64,000 nucleotides of DNA from a bacterium M00.F.Ca.ET.205.01.1.1 (GTDB lineage: Bacteria; Pseudomonadota; Alphaproteobacteria; Rhizobiales; Rhizobiaceae), in NCBI GenBank assembly GCA_004791255.1, contig SRUQ01000003.1, forward strand, positions 644,623 through 708,622. The letters are read 5' to 3'. The notes under the pieces are model-generated. The model was not told the origin of the DNA. It ran no database searches and saw nothing but the letters and a program-made list of their open reading frames with translations. A program made the translations under genes and the position numbers. The number at the start of each line of letters is the position of its first letter. Within the stretch, counting starts at the first letter, position 1. Of this stretch, positions 8,825-16,908 are shown one piece after another.

Positions 8825-9295
8825 TCAAGTGGCTTCTTCCAATGAACGGGGAGAAGGAAGAACCAACCGTCTCGCCCCGGTTCCCTCCTTGGCCAACTTG
8901 TCGCCCTTGTTCCTGAGCGGGCATTTGTCGATCGACATGCAGCCGCAGCCGATGCAGTCGGACAGGCCGTCGCGCAGTTTCTTCAATTGCGCGATCTTGT
9001 GGTCGAGTTCGTCGCGCCAGGCGGTTGAAAGCAGGCTCCAGTCGTCGCGTGTCGGCGTGCGGCCTTCCGGCAGTGATTCCAGTGCCGCACCGATATCGGC
9101 CAGCGAGATGCCGACCTCCTGGGCAATCCTGATGATCGCCACGCGCCGCAGCACGTCGCGACCGTAGCGCCGCTGGTTGCCCGACGTGCGGTGGCTGCCG
9201 ATCAGCCCGCGCGCTTCATAGAAATGCAGCGCCGACACCGCGACGCCGCTGCGCCTGGCCACCTGGCCGACCGTCAATTCCGTCACTGGAGCCAT
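8825..9295 (-). CDS. soxR: Redox-sensitive MerR-family regulator SoxR
   Basis: A 156-aa MerR-family activator with the N-terminal winged helix ([19 protein letters not shown], about 9-27), a dimerisation helix and the SoxR-specific [2Fe-2S] ligand set C114, C117, C119 and C125 (CX2CXCX5C in [12 protein letters not shown]). Oxidation of the cluster by redox-cycling compounds makes SoxR remodel promoters with an over-long spacer. A near-perfect SoxR box lies 18 bp upstream of its own start codon, placed as a promoter reading in the opposite direction. Confidence 0.95.
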   Translation of the reverse strand: MAPVTELTVGQVARRSGVAVSALHFYEARGLIGSHRTSGNQRRYGRDVLRRVAIIRIAQEVGISLADIGAALESLPEGRTPTRDDWSLLSTAWRDELDHKIAQLKKLRDGLSDCIGCGCMSIDKCPLRNKGDKLAKEGTGARRLVLPSPRSLEEAT

Positions 9296-9309
9296 GTCTC
9301 ACTTTCCGC

Positions 9310-9340
9310 TTGACCTCAAGTTAAGTTGAGCTTGTAGCCA
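9310..9340 (+). promoter_or_regulatory. SoxR box inside a 19-bp-spacer promoter
   Basis: CCTCAAGTTAAGTTGAGC (9314-9331) matches the enterobacterial SoxR operator (CCTCAAGTTAACTTGAGG) at nearly every base. It is placed as in soxS: -35 TTGACC (9310-9315), a 19-bp spacer and -10 TAGCCA (9335-9340). The promoter points to the right, away from soxR. Downstream is a ribosome-binding site (AGAGGA, 9362-9367) seven bases before ATG 9375. The frame from that ATG runs antisense through trmL and does not look like a normal protein. Confidence 0.75.
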
Positions 9341-9446
9341 GGAAATCTCGATAGCGCAATGAGAGGAAACGGCGATGTGCGCCTGGGTAAGAATGAGCGG
9401 AGAAACCACTACCGTCGGCGATAGTGATGTCGATGGACCGCGCATC

Positions 9447-9905
9447 CTATCCGAGCTGCCGGATGGCTTCGCCCGCCACCATGGCGACGGAGAGCGCGAC
9501 GTTGATGCTGCGCGCGCTGCCCTGCATCGGGATGGTCAGCCGCGCATCCGCCGCCTGATGGACCGGATCCGGCACGCCTGCGGATTCGCGGCCGAACAGC
9601 AGGATGTCGCCGTCGGCGAAGACAAAGCTCGTATAGGCGGTCGCGGCTTTGGTCGACAAAAGCACCAGCCTGCGCGTCCGCGCCTTGCGCCAGTCCTCGA
9701 AGGCGTGCCAGTCGACATGCCGGGTCAGGGCAGCCATTTCGAGGTAGTCCATCCCGGCCCGTTTCAGCGCCTTGTCGGAGAGCGGAAAGCCGGCCGGTTC
9801 GATGATGTCGACGCCAAGGCCGAGGCACGCGGCCAGGCGCAGGATCGTCCCGGTATTGCCGGCGATATCCGGCTGGTAGAGGGCGATGCGGAAACGTCTG
9901 TTCAT
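9447..9905 (-). CDS. trmL: tRNA (cytidine(34)-2'-O)-methyltransferase
   Basis: A 152-aa SPOUT methyltransferase of the TrmL type, which 2'-O-methylates the wobble nucleotide of certain leucine tRNAs. Family marks are the start RIALYQPDIAGNTGTILRLA and the SPOUT knot motifs LLFGRESAGVP (motif 2) and IPMQGSARSINVALSVA (motif 3). The length is that of the minimal TrmL fold. The SoxR-type promoter to the left would transcribe antisense to the 3' end of this gene. Confidence 0.93.
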   Translation of the reverse strand: MNRRFRIALYQPDIAGNTGTILRLAACLGLGVDIIEPAGFPLSDKALKRAGMDYLEMAALTRHVDWHAFEDWRKARTRRLVLLSTKAATAYTSFVFADGDILLFGRESAGVPDPVHQAADARLTIPMQGSARSINVALSVAMVAGEAIRQLG

Positions 9906-10045
9906 TTTCGCATCCTGCTAATAAGTGGCGGATCGGCCACAGGGACATGGTCGTTTTGGCGGCCGCTGGACTTCAGGCTGGCCATCTGGTGCGAATGCGT
10001 TTATACGACCGGCATTGTCAACCCGAACCGTAGGAGGGGTAATTC

Positions 10046-10123
10046 ATGATGACCATGCACATCCATTTCCCCATCCGTGGGCCCAATTGCGCCCTGGCGG
10101 TTTCGGTACGACGGTTCTCCTGA
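10046..10123 (+). CDS. Candidate 25-aa micro-ORF with strong ribosome-binding site
   Basis: ATG ATG ACC start preceded by AGGAGG with an 8-nt spacer, the best Shine-Dalgarno in this stretch. It encodes 25 residues (MMTMHIHFPIRG, then ALAVSVRRFS) and ends in TGA. It is too short for a domain; a leader peptide or a small free peptide are both possible. It lies 65 bp before the next open frame on the same strand. Support is the initiation signal only. Confidence 0.35.
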   Translation: MMTMHIHFPIRGPNCALAVSVRRFS

Positions 10124-10188
10124 TCTTTTAGACTCTTCCGCACCGATTTCCGCCGAAACCATTCTCTGGTCTTCGAAGGAATCCCGCG

Positions 10189-10710
10189 ATGTTTTTCAAG
10201 CTGAAAAAGGGGCCTGACGCCCCGCCCCAACGTGTCCCGACTGCTCCGCCGCCAATGCCGCGGCATGATGTCGATCACCCATTTTATCTCTATTTCAACA
10301 CGGAGGATGGACCAATGTTCGATCCCTACAGAATCCCAGGCTCGCGGAGCCTGCACATAAACAGGCTGCCGACCTGGGCGCTGCTGATCGGCGAGACCTA
10401 TTCGTCGGCCGTCCACGCCGAGGTTCGCCGCCGCCCGCATCGCGGCATGCTGCCGGATGTCGATTTCTCGCATGCGGTTCCCGACCCGAGCCGGCCGTCG
10501 CTGGTGCGCCGGATCATCCGGCTGATCCGACCCGGACCCAAGGTGCGGCTGGTCGCCAGCGCGCCGTCAGGATCCTCAACCGCCGCTGTCGGCGAAAAGC
10601 CCGCGGGCCCCTATATAGGGCGAAGCAGGGCCGACGGTCCGGATGATTCCGGACCGTCGGCCCTCGGCCCCATGCGCTCCGAGGACTTCGTACATCGCCA
10701 GGCCGCGTAG
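10189..10710 (+). CDS. Hypothetical protein, 173 aa (or 131 aa from an internal start)
   Basis: An open frame of no recognised family. Both possible starts have a ribosome-binding site: ATG 10189 (AAGGA, 8-nt spacer) and ATG 10315 (GGAGG, 8-nt spacer). The middle (RSLHINRLPTWALLIGETYSS) reads like protein. The last 30 residues, however, come from a perfect 15-bp palindrome, so the C-terminus or the whole gene may be spurious. It ends 28 bp before the ABC exporter pair. Confidence 0.4.
   Translation: MFFKLKKGPDAPPQRVPTAPPPMPRHDVDHPFYLYFNTEDGPMFDPYRIPGSRSLHINRLPTWALLIGETYSSAVHAEVRRRPHRGMLPDVDFSHAVPDPSRPSLVRRIIRLIRPGPKVRLVASAPSGSSTAAVGEKPAGPYIGRSRADGPDDSGPSALGPMRSEDFVHRQAA
10628..10663. repeat. 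Perfect 15-bp inverted repeat with 6-nt loop
   Basis: GGGCCGACGGTCCGG (10628-10642) and its exact reverse complement (10649-10663) flank ATGATT. No T-run follows, so it is not a typical intrinsic terminator on either strand. Just upstream is the 12-bp palindrome CCCTATATAGGG (10609-10620), which contains a rhizobial-style -10 (CTATAT). Together these would put a stable hairpin in the 5' leader of the ABC exporter genes. Confidence 0.7.
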
Positions 10711-10738
10711 GCTAAAACAGAATTTGTGAGCATGACCC

Positions 10739-12625
10739 ATGTTGTTGTTCAGCTGGTTTGAAAGAAGGCTCGATCCGTTCCCCGCGGCGGAACCGGTCGA
10801 ACCGCCCAGGACACTGGTCGCCTTCTGCCTGCATTATACGCGCGGCGCCTGGCCCTATATCCTCATCGACGCGGTGCTGGTTGCAGCCATCGCCATCGCG
10901 GAAGTGTGGATGTTCGGCTTTCTCGGCCGCATCGTCGACTGGCTGTCGGGGCAGAACCGCGAAACCTTCCTGCAGACCGAGGGCTGGAAGCTCGCCGGCA
11001 TGGCGTTCATCGTACTGTTCGCGCTGCCGGGGACGGTGTGGGTGCATTCGCTGCTCAACCAGCAAACGCTGATGGGCAATTATCCCATGCGTATCCGCTG
11101 GCAGGTGCACCGCTACCTGCTGAAACAGTCGATGAGCTTCTACCAGGACGAATTCGCCGGCCGCATCGCAACCAAGCTGATGCAGACCGCGCTCGCCGTG
11201 CGCGAATGCGTCATCAAGGTGATCGACGTCCTCAACTACGTGATCGTCTATTTCCTTGGCATGCTGTTGATCGTCGGCTCCGCCGACTGGCGGCTGGCTG
11301 CGCCGCTTGGCGTCTGGCTGCTCGGCTACATCCTGTTGTTGCGCTTCTTCATCCCCCGGCTGGGCAAGGTCGGCGAGGAACAGGCCAATGCGCGCTCGAC
11401 GATGACCGGCCGCGTCGTCGACAGCTACACCAACATCCAGACAGTCAAGCTGTTCAGCCACGCCAAGCGCGAGGCCACCTTCGCCAGGGAAGGCATGAAG
11501 GGCTTCCTCGACACGGTCTACCGGTCAATGCGGCTGGTGACGGTGCTGTTCGGCTCGCTCTACATCCTGAACGCGCTTCTCTTGTTCTCGGTCACCGCCA
11601 TGTCGCTGTGGCTGTGGCTGGGGCAAGCGGTGACGATCGGCGCGGTCGCCGTGGTCATCGGCCTAGTGCTCAGGCTATGGGGCATGTCGCAGTGGATCAT
11701 GTGGGAAATGTCTGGCCTGTTCGAGAACATCGGCACGGTGCAGGACGGCATCGCCTCGATCTCGCTGCCGCGCCTGGTCGAGGACAGGCCTGATGCCAGG
11801 GATATCTCCGTCTCTCGTGGCGAAATCCGCTTCGAGGATATCCGCTTCCACTACGGCAAGCAGAAAGGCGTCATCGAAAACCTGTCGCTGGCGGTGAAGC
11901 CGGGCGAGAAGGTGGGCATTGTCGGCCGCTCGGGCGCGGGCAAGTCGACGCTGGTCAACCTCCTCTTGCGCTTTTACGACCTCGAAAGCGGCCGGATCCT
12001 GATCGACGGCCAGGAGATCGCCGGCGTCAAGCAGGATTCGCTGCGCGCCCAGATCGGCATGGTCACGCAGGATACCTCGCTGCTGCACCGGTCCGTGCGC
12101 GACAACATCCTCTACGGCCGCCCCGACGCGACCGAGGAGATGCTGCTGCAGGCAGCCGGCCGGGCCGAAGCGCTGGATTTCATCGGCGCGCTGTCGGACC
12201 ATAGCGGCCGCAAGGGATTCGACGCCCATGTCGGTGACCGCGGCGTCAAGCTGTCCGGCGGCCAGCGGCAACGCGTCGCCATTGCTCGCGTTATGTTGAA
12301 GGATGCGCCGATCCTTATCCTTGACGAAGCCACCTCGGCGCTGGATTCCGAGGCCGAAGCAGCCATCCAAGAGAATCTCTACAGGCTCATGCAAGGCAAG
12401 ACCGTCATCGCCATCGCCCACCGACTGTCGACCATCGCGGCGATGGACAGGCTGGTGGTGATGGACAAGGGCCGCGTCATCGAGGAAGGTTCGCACGAGG
12501 AGCTTGTCGCCAAGGGCGGGCTCTACGCGCAGCTCTGGCAGCGCCAGTCGGGCGGCTTCCTGCTCGAGGATGGCCCGGCCGACGCCGCCAATGACGCTAT
12601 CGCAAAGGGGCAAGCCGCAGAATGA
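10739..12625 (+). CDS. ABC exporter half-transporter (fused permease-ATPase), first of a pair
   Basis: A 628-aa B-type exporter with an N-terminal six-helix membrane domain followed by the nucleotide-binding domain: Walker A GRSGAGKST (about 395-403), signature LSGGQRQR (about 504), Walker B ILILDEAT (about 524-531) and H-loop IAHRLST. All catalytic residues are present. The substrate cannot be read from sequence; homologues in rhizobia are usually labelled multidrug or lipid exporters. The second paralogue starts 13 bp downstream, so the two may form a heterodimer. Confidence 0.92.
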   Translation: MLLFSWFERRLDPFPAAEPVEPPRTLVAFCLHYTRGAWPYILIDAVLVAAIAIAEVWMFGFLGRIVDWLSGQNRETFLQTEGWKLAGMAFIVLFALPGTVWVHSLLNQQTLMGNYPMRIRWQVHRYLLKQSMSFYQDEFAGRIATKLMQTALAVRECVIKVIDVLNYVIVYFLGMLLIVGSADWRLAAPLGVWLLGYILLLRFFIPRLGKVGEEQANARSTMTGRVVDSYTNIQTVKLFSHAKREATFAREGMKGFLDTVYRSMRLVTVLFGSLYILNALLLFSVTAMSLWLWLGQAVTIGAVAVVIGLVLRLWGMSQWIMWEMSGLFENIGTVQDGIASISLPRLVEDRPDARDISVSRGEIRFEDIRFHYGKQKGVIENLSLAVKPGEKVGIVGRSGAGKSTLVNLLLRFYDLESGRILIDGQEIAGVKQDSLRAQIGMVTQDTSLLHRSVRDNILYGRPDATEEMLLQAAGRAEALDFIGALSDHSGRKGFDAHVGDRGVKLSGGQRQRVAIARVMLKDAPILILDEATSALDSEAEAAIQENLYRLMQGKTVIAIAHRLSTIAAMDRLVVMDKGRVIEEGSHEELVAKGGLYAQLWQRQSGGFLLEDGPADAANDAIAKGQAAE

Positions 12626-12638
12626 TGGCAGCCACCGC

Positions 12639-14522
12639 ATGATGACTGCCATCTACCGCTGGTTCGAGACCTGGGTCTATCCGTTCAGGGAGCCGGCGAA
12701 CCTGCGGCCACCGCCCGGCGTTGGCGGCTTCCTCTGGCACTATGTCGGTCAGGCGAAGTACGCCTTCTTCGCCATGCTGGTCATCGGCGGCATCGCGCCG
12801 CTGGTCGAGGCCGGTTTGTTCTACTTCGTCGGGCGGCTGGTCGATATTCTCGACCAGCTTCCTGGCGAGCGCAGCTGGCACGCACTGTGGATCGCCGCCG
12901 GCCCCGAATTGCTGTTCATGGCCGCGGTGGTGCTGATCATTCGCACTATCGTCGTCGGCCTGTCGGCGCTGGTCGACGAGCAGACGATCACGCCTGGCTT
13001 TTACAATCTGGTGCGCTGGCAGGCACACCGGCATGTCTCGCGGCAGTCCTACGCCTTCTTCCAGAACGATTTTGCCGGCCGCATCGCGACGAAGGTCTGG
13101 CAGGCGGGGCAGGCGACCGGCGACCTGATGGAAAGTTTCATCGAGGTCATCTGGTTCATGATCGTCTATACGGTGACGACGCTGGCATTGGTCGCCGGGC
13201 TCGATCTCCGGCTGGCGGTGCTTGTGGTGATCTGGATTTCGGCGTTTGGCTTTCTGGCCAAGCGATATCTGCCCGCGATCCGCAAGCATGCCGAAGCGAC
13301 CGCGGAGGCCGGCTCGATGATCAACGGCCGCATTGTCGATTCCTATTCCAACGTGCAGACGCTGAAGCTGTTCTCGGCCGACGGCGACGACCGCTACATC
13401 AGGAACGGCTTCGACATCTATCTCGATGCGCTGCGCCCCTTCACCCGCCGGCTGACCGGCGTGCGCATGGCGCTGACGACGCTGTCGGGCATCATGATCA
13501 CGGCGATCGCCTGCTTTGCCGTCTATCTCTGGGTCGAAGGCTCGATCACCGTCGGCGCGGTCGCCTTCACACTGTCGCTGGTGCTGCGGCTCAACATGCT
13601 GCTTGGCCGGGTGATGATGCAGCTCAACAGCATCTTGCGAAACCTCGGCGTGCTGGAGAATTCCAAGGCGCTGATCTCGCAACCGCTCGGCCTGGTCGAC
13701 GCGCCCGACGCCAAGGAGTTGGTGGTCGCCGGCGGCCGCATCGAGGTCAGGAATGTCACCTTCCACTATGGCAAGGGGGCAGGGGTTCTCGACGGCATCA
13801 ACCTCGTCGTGCGGCCGGGCGAGAAGGTCGGGCTGGTCGGCCCCTCGGGCGCCGGCAAGACGACGCTCGCCAATCTGATCCTGCGTCTTTACGACCTCGA
13901 AGGCGGCAAGATCAGCATCGACGGCCAGGATATCGCCGAGGTGACGCAGAATTCGCTACGCGCCAATATCGGCGTCGTCAGCCAGGACACCGCGCTGTTC
14001 CACCGCTCGCTGCGCGACAACATCAAGCTCGGCATGCCTGGCGCGACCGACGCGCAGGTGGTCGCGGCGGCCAGGAAGGCGGAGGCGCACGACTTCATTC
14101 TGACCTTGCGCGACAACAGGGAGCGCCAGGGCTACGAGGCCTATGTCGGCGAGCGTGGCGTGAAACTTTCGGGTGGCCAGCGCCAGCGTGTGGCGATCGC
14201 CCGCGTGTTTCTCAAGGATGCGCCGATCCTGATTCTGGACGAGGCGACTTCGGCGCTCGATTCCGACATCGAGGCGGCGATCCAGGAGAACCTGGCGCGG
14301 CTGATGCAGGACAAGACCGTCATCGCCATCGCCCACCGGCTGTCGACCATCGCCGCGCTCGACCGGTTGGTGGTGCTCGACGGCGGCCGCATTGTCGAGC
14401 AAGGCACGCATGACGAACTGGTGGCGCTGGACGGGCTTTATGCACGGCTGTGGAAGCGGCAGTCCGGCGGCTTCCTGTTCAACGAGGAAAGCGTGCTGGA
14501 AGAGACGCGGCCGGCGGAGTAG
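12639..14522 (+). CDS. ABC exporter half-transporter (fused permease-ATPase), second of a pair
   Basis: A 627-aa paralogue of the preceding gene, with the same order of membrane domain and ATPase: Walker A GPSGAGKTT (about 401), LSGGQRQR (about 509), ILILDEAT (about 529) and IAHRLST. ATG at 12639 is chosen because it aligns with the start of the paralogue (a Trp-Phe-Glu motif follows in both) and lies 13 bp past the upstream stop; the frame extends further back without support. Both ATP sites have consensus residues, so neither half is visibly degenerate. Confidence 0.92.
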   Translation: MMTAIYRWFETWVYPFREPANLRPPPGVGGFLWHYVGQAKYAFFAMLVIGGIAPLVEAGLFYFVGRLVDILDQLPGERSWHALWIAAGPELLFMAAVVLIIRTIVVGLSALVDEQTITPGFYNLVRWQAHRHVSRQSYAFFQNDFAGRIATKVWQAGQATGDLMESFIEVIWFMIVYTVTTLALVAGLDLRLAVLVVIWISAFGFLAKRYLPAIRKHAEATAEAGSMINGRIVDSYSNVQTLKLFSADGDDRYIRNGFDIYLDALRPFTRRLTGVRMALTTLSGIMITAIACFAVYLWVEGSITVGAVAFTLSLVLRLNMLLGRVMMQLNSILRNLGVLENSKALISQPLGLVDAPDAKELVVAGGRIEVRNVTFHYGKGAGVLDGINLVVRPGEKVGLVGPSGAGKTTLANLILRLYDLEGGKISIDGQDIAEVTQNSLRANIGVVSQDTALFHRSLRDNIKLGMPGATDAQVVAAARKAEAHDFILTLRDNRERQGYEAYVGERGVKLSGGQRQRVAIARVFLKDAPILILDEATSALDSDIEAAIQENLARLMQDKTVIAIAHRLSTIAALDRLVVLDGGRIVEQGTHDELVALDGLYARLWKRQSGGFLFNEESVLEETRPAE

Positions 14523-14525
14523 GGC

Positions 14526-15014
14526 ATGGGTGCTGTGCACGAAACCGGCTATGTGCTGAAGCGGATGCGCCCCACGACAGAGGCCTTTGATGCGCTGATG
14601 CAGGAAAGCCGGCGGGAAGGTTACTGGATGCTGGTGCGGCTGCACGACGGCTGGGCCAGCGGCCGCAACAAATTCCTGAAGCAGCCCGAGATGCTGCTTG
14701 GTGTCTATGATGGCAGGCAACTGGTCGGCGTCGGCGGGCTGAATATCGATCCGTATTTCGAGGGCCGTATCTTCGGCAGGGTACGCCATCTCTATGTAGG
14801 CGCGGCACACCGGCGGCTGGGCGTCGGCCGCATGCTGGTGTCGGCGATTGTCGAGCGGGCGCGGGCGCATTTTTCGGCGCTCAACACGCGCGCGCCGGCA
14901 GAATCATTCGCCTTTTACGAAAGGCTTGGCTTTTTGCGCGTTTCCGGCGAGGAATTCGTCACGCACCGCATGCTGCTGACCGATGCAACGGCAAAGACAG
15001 GAAAGGCGAACTGA
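14526..15014 (+). CDS. GNAT-family N-acetyltransferase
   Basis: A 162-aa GCN5-related acetyltransferase. The acetyl-CoA-binding motif A is visible as HLYVGAAHRRLGVGRMLV (about 88-105, a variant of the R/Q-x-x-G-x-G/A loop), and the C-terminal motif B is SFAFYERLGFLRVSG. The substrate is unknown. It starts 3 bp after the second ABC exporter gene and abuts the next gene, so it is probably part of the same transcript and could act on the same small-molecule substrate. Confidence 0.85.
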   Translation: MGAVHETGYVLKRMRPTTEAFDALMQESRREGYWMLVRLHDGWASGRNKFLKQPEMLLGVYDGRQLVGVGGLNIDPYFEGRIFGRVRHLYVGAAHRRLGVGRMLVSAIVERARAHFSALNTRAPAESFAFYERLGFLRVSGEEFVTHRMLLTDATAKTGKAN

Positions 15015-15326
15015 ATGTCGCTTCGACCTCCGTCGGGCCTGACCGGATCTTCCGCCGCCGAAGCCGCCTTCGACGCGCTCGGCCATGAAATCCTCGCTGA
15101 AAAGGCGGCAGCCCTCGGCCGAGCCGGCCATCGTGTCGAGGAGACGCTGGCCAGGCTTCGCGACAATGGCGAGGAAGAGCGGCGGCCCCAGCTTCTCAAG
15201 CAGGCGGCGGAAGCGGTGCACGCCTATTTCATCCAGCGCGAACTGTGCGGCCTGCGCAAGCACGAGGCAGTCATCCGCGAGTACAACATTCCGAAAGCGG
15301 TTCTTGTCAGGCTTGGCGCCATGTAG
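15015..15326 (+). CDS. DUF6665-type small protein
   Basis: A 103-aa, mostly helical soluble protein. The pattern GHEILAEKAAALGRAGHRVEETL, then FIQRELCGLRKHEAVIREYNIP, matches what I recall of the rhizobial DUF6665 family; I am fairly but not fully sure of that label. Function unknown. It starts immediately after the GNAT stop codon and its 3' end overlaps the 3' end of the convergent hydrolase pseudogene by 20 bp. Confidence 0.75.
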   Translation: MSLRPPSGLTGSSAAEAAFDALGHEILAEKAAALGRAGHRVEETLARLRDNGEEERRPQLLKQAAEAVHAYFIQRELCGLRKHEAVIREYNIPKAVLVRLGAM

Positions 15327-16190
15327 GCCCGGAACTTGCTGCCCCGATTTCCCGATGGAATCGCGCCAGGCGGATGGCGAGCGCTTCGGGATTCTCGTCG
15401 GCGACGAAGTGGCCGCTGTCGGCTATGATGTCGCCCACGACATTTGAGAGCCCCGCTGCTCGCAGGCCATCGACATAGTCGTCGATCTCGCCGGGCTCAG
15501 CCGCACCCCGCAGATACAGCACCGGAACCGTGATCGGCTTGCCGCCCCACTTGGCATTGACCTTGGCATCCTCAGGGAAGGCGCGATACCAGTCGAAACC
15601 CGCCTGGAGGCTTTCTGGCCGGGAATAGGCCTTTGCGTAGATTTTCCTGGCATCGTCAGGGATCGATCCCCCGTCCTTCGAAAGCACGTTGAAGAAGAAG
15701 TCGAAATAGGCGCTCTGGTGGCCGCTCACCAGCGTTTCCGGCAAGGCCGGAACGGCATGGAATGCAAAGTGCCAGATTTGCGGATTGCGAATGATCTTCT
15801 CCCACGGCGTTACCCTGGAATGACGACATCCATGATCGCCGCGCCGGACAGAATCTCAGAATGGTCTCGCAACAGCGCAAATACGATCTGGCCGCCGACA
15901 TCATGGCCGGCGGCCACGAGGTGCCGCAGCCCGCAAGCCTCGGCGACGCCTCTCATCAGCCTTGCCAGGGTCCGCTTGTCGCCAGCCCGGGGCATGCCTT
16001 GCGAGCCGCCGATGCAGGGCAGATCGGGGGCGACGACGCGATAGTCGGCTGCCAGCCAGCCGATCACCCTTTCGAACGCGTATGAGCTTTGCGGCCATCC
16101 ATGCAACAGGAGGAAGGCCGGCGCTTCGGCCGGACCCGCCTCGCGGATGGAGATGTTCAGCCCTTCGATTTCGACGGTCGAGATTTGCAT
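15307..16190 (-). pseudogene. Alpha/beta hydrolase (epoxide-hydrolase-like), interrupted by a frameshift
   Basis: The N-terminal part (ATG 16190) carries the oxyanion motif HGWP and the nucleophile elbow GHDVGG, with Asp as in epoxide hydrolases and dehalogenases. It stops at 15810 right after DVVIPG. The next frame continues without a gap as VTPWEKIIRNPQIWHF and runs to 15307 with the expected catalytic His region (IADSGHFVADENPEALA). One extra G in the GGG at 15813-15815 would restore a full-length protein of about 294 aa. This is either a real 1-bp deletion or a sequencing error in a homopolymer. Confidence 0.8.
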
Positions 16191-16261
16191 GTCCTGGCCC
16201 TGGCGACTGCCTATGCCATAGATCTAGGCGGCAATCGTTTGTCCGACAGGGCCATGAACCA

Positions 16262-16606
16262 TCACTCCAGCCATTCGGTGATGAAGCTGCCGTTCTCGTG
16301 GATGTCGGTCGTTTCCAGCGGGCCGGGGCCGAGATTGGTGAATTTGTGCGGCGTATTGGGCGGCACGATGACGATCTGGCCGGCGGAGGCTGCGATTTCC
16401 TTGTCGCCGACGGTGAACAGGCCGGTTCCCTGGCGGATGATGAATATCTCCGCGTAGGGATGGGAATGCAGGCGCGGGCCGCCGCCGGCATCGGGCAGGT
16501 AGTTGAAGATCAGGCAGGAGTTGGAGCCGTAGGCGCCGCATTGCAGCTCGCCCTTCCAGCGATCCGAGCGAACAGCCCATTCCTCACGGTCGATGATATG
16601 CGCCAT
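16262..16606 (-). CDS. Cupin-domain protein
   Basis: A 114-aa single-domain cupin. Cupin motif 1 is visible as RLHSHPYAEIFIIRQGTG, with two His and a Glu as probable metal ligands, and motif 2 as PPNTPHKFTNLG. The substrate is unknown. ATG at 16606 is used; an in-frame TTG at 16651 would add 15 residues, and neither has a clear ribosome-binding site. It is upstream of, and co-oriented with, the broken hydrolase (72-bp gap). Confidence 0.8.
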   Translation of the reverse strand: MAHIIDREEWAVRSDRWKGELQCGAYGSNSCLIFNYLPDAGGGPRLHSHPYAEIFIIRQGTGLFTVGDKEIAASAGQIVIVPPNTPHKFTNLGPGPLETTDIHENGSFITEWLE

Positions 16607-16908
16607 TTGGGGAGAATAGACCCGGCCCGCGTGCCGTGTCGAGGTGAACAAGGGTACCGGATTCGCAGTTGTTTCCCTGTCGTTTAGCGGCGTTTACGGT
16701 CCTGTCGCGCCATAGGCTGTTTTGCGCCCGCGACAATCTGCCCTTGTGCCTTCACCCGTCTGGACAAAAACGGGCTTCACGCATAAACCGAAGTCCAAAT
16801 GCCGGAGGAATTCGCTAGCCTGTTCGCCATGCGCTGTCGGGTTGGCGTGAATGAGCGGGGAACAAGGCTCAGCCACCGGCGCGGAAGAGGCGAAAGGATC
16901 AGGCACCC
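16607..16908. other. Divergent intergenic region, cupin / petABC
   Basis: About 300 bp with no gene. It holds one clear structure: TGTCGCG (16703-16709) and CGCGACA (16729-16735), a perfect inverted repeat over a 19-nt spacer, some 175 bp before petA. The petABC promoter must lie here, but I cannot pick a convincing -35/-10 pair. AAAGGA upstream of the GTG at 16909 is the petA ribosome-binding site. Confidence 0.5.

Noticed and set aside
9375..10049. A 224-aa plus-strand frame starting at the good ribosome-binding site after the SoxR promoter
   Set aside because: Most of it is antisense to trmL and its composition is shadow-like. The start signal is real enough to report as a finding, not as a gene.
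12887..14413. A 508-aa plus-strand frame inside the second ABC exporter
   Set aside because: Out-of-frame shadow of a gene with intact Walker and signature motifs.
15923..16190. A slipped-translation (programmed frameshift) explanation for the hydrolase
   Set aside because: The junction GGGTAACG has no slippery heptamer and no evident downstream pseudoknot; a simple deletion is more economical.
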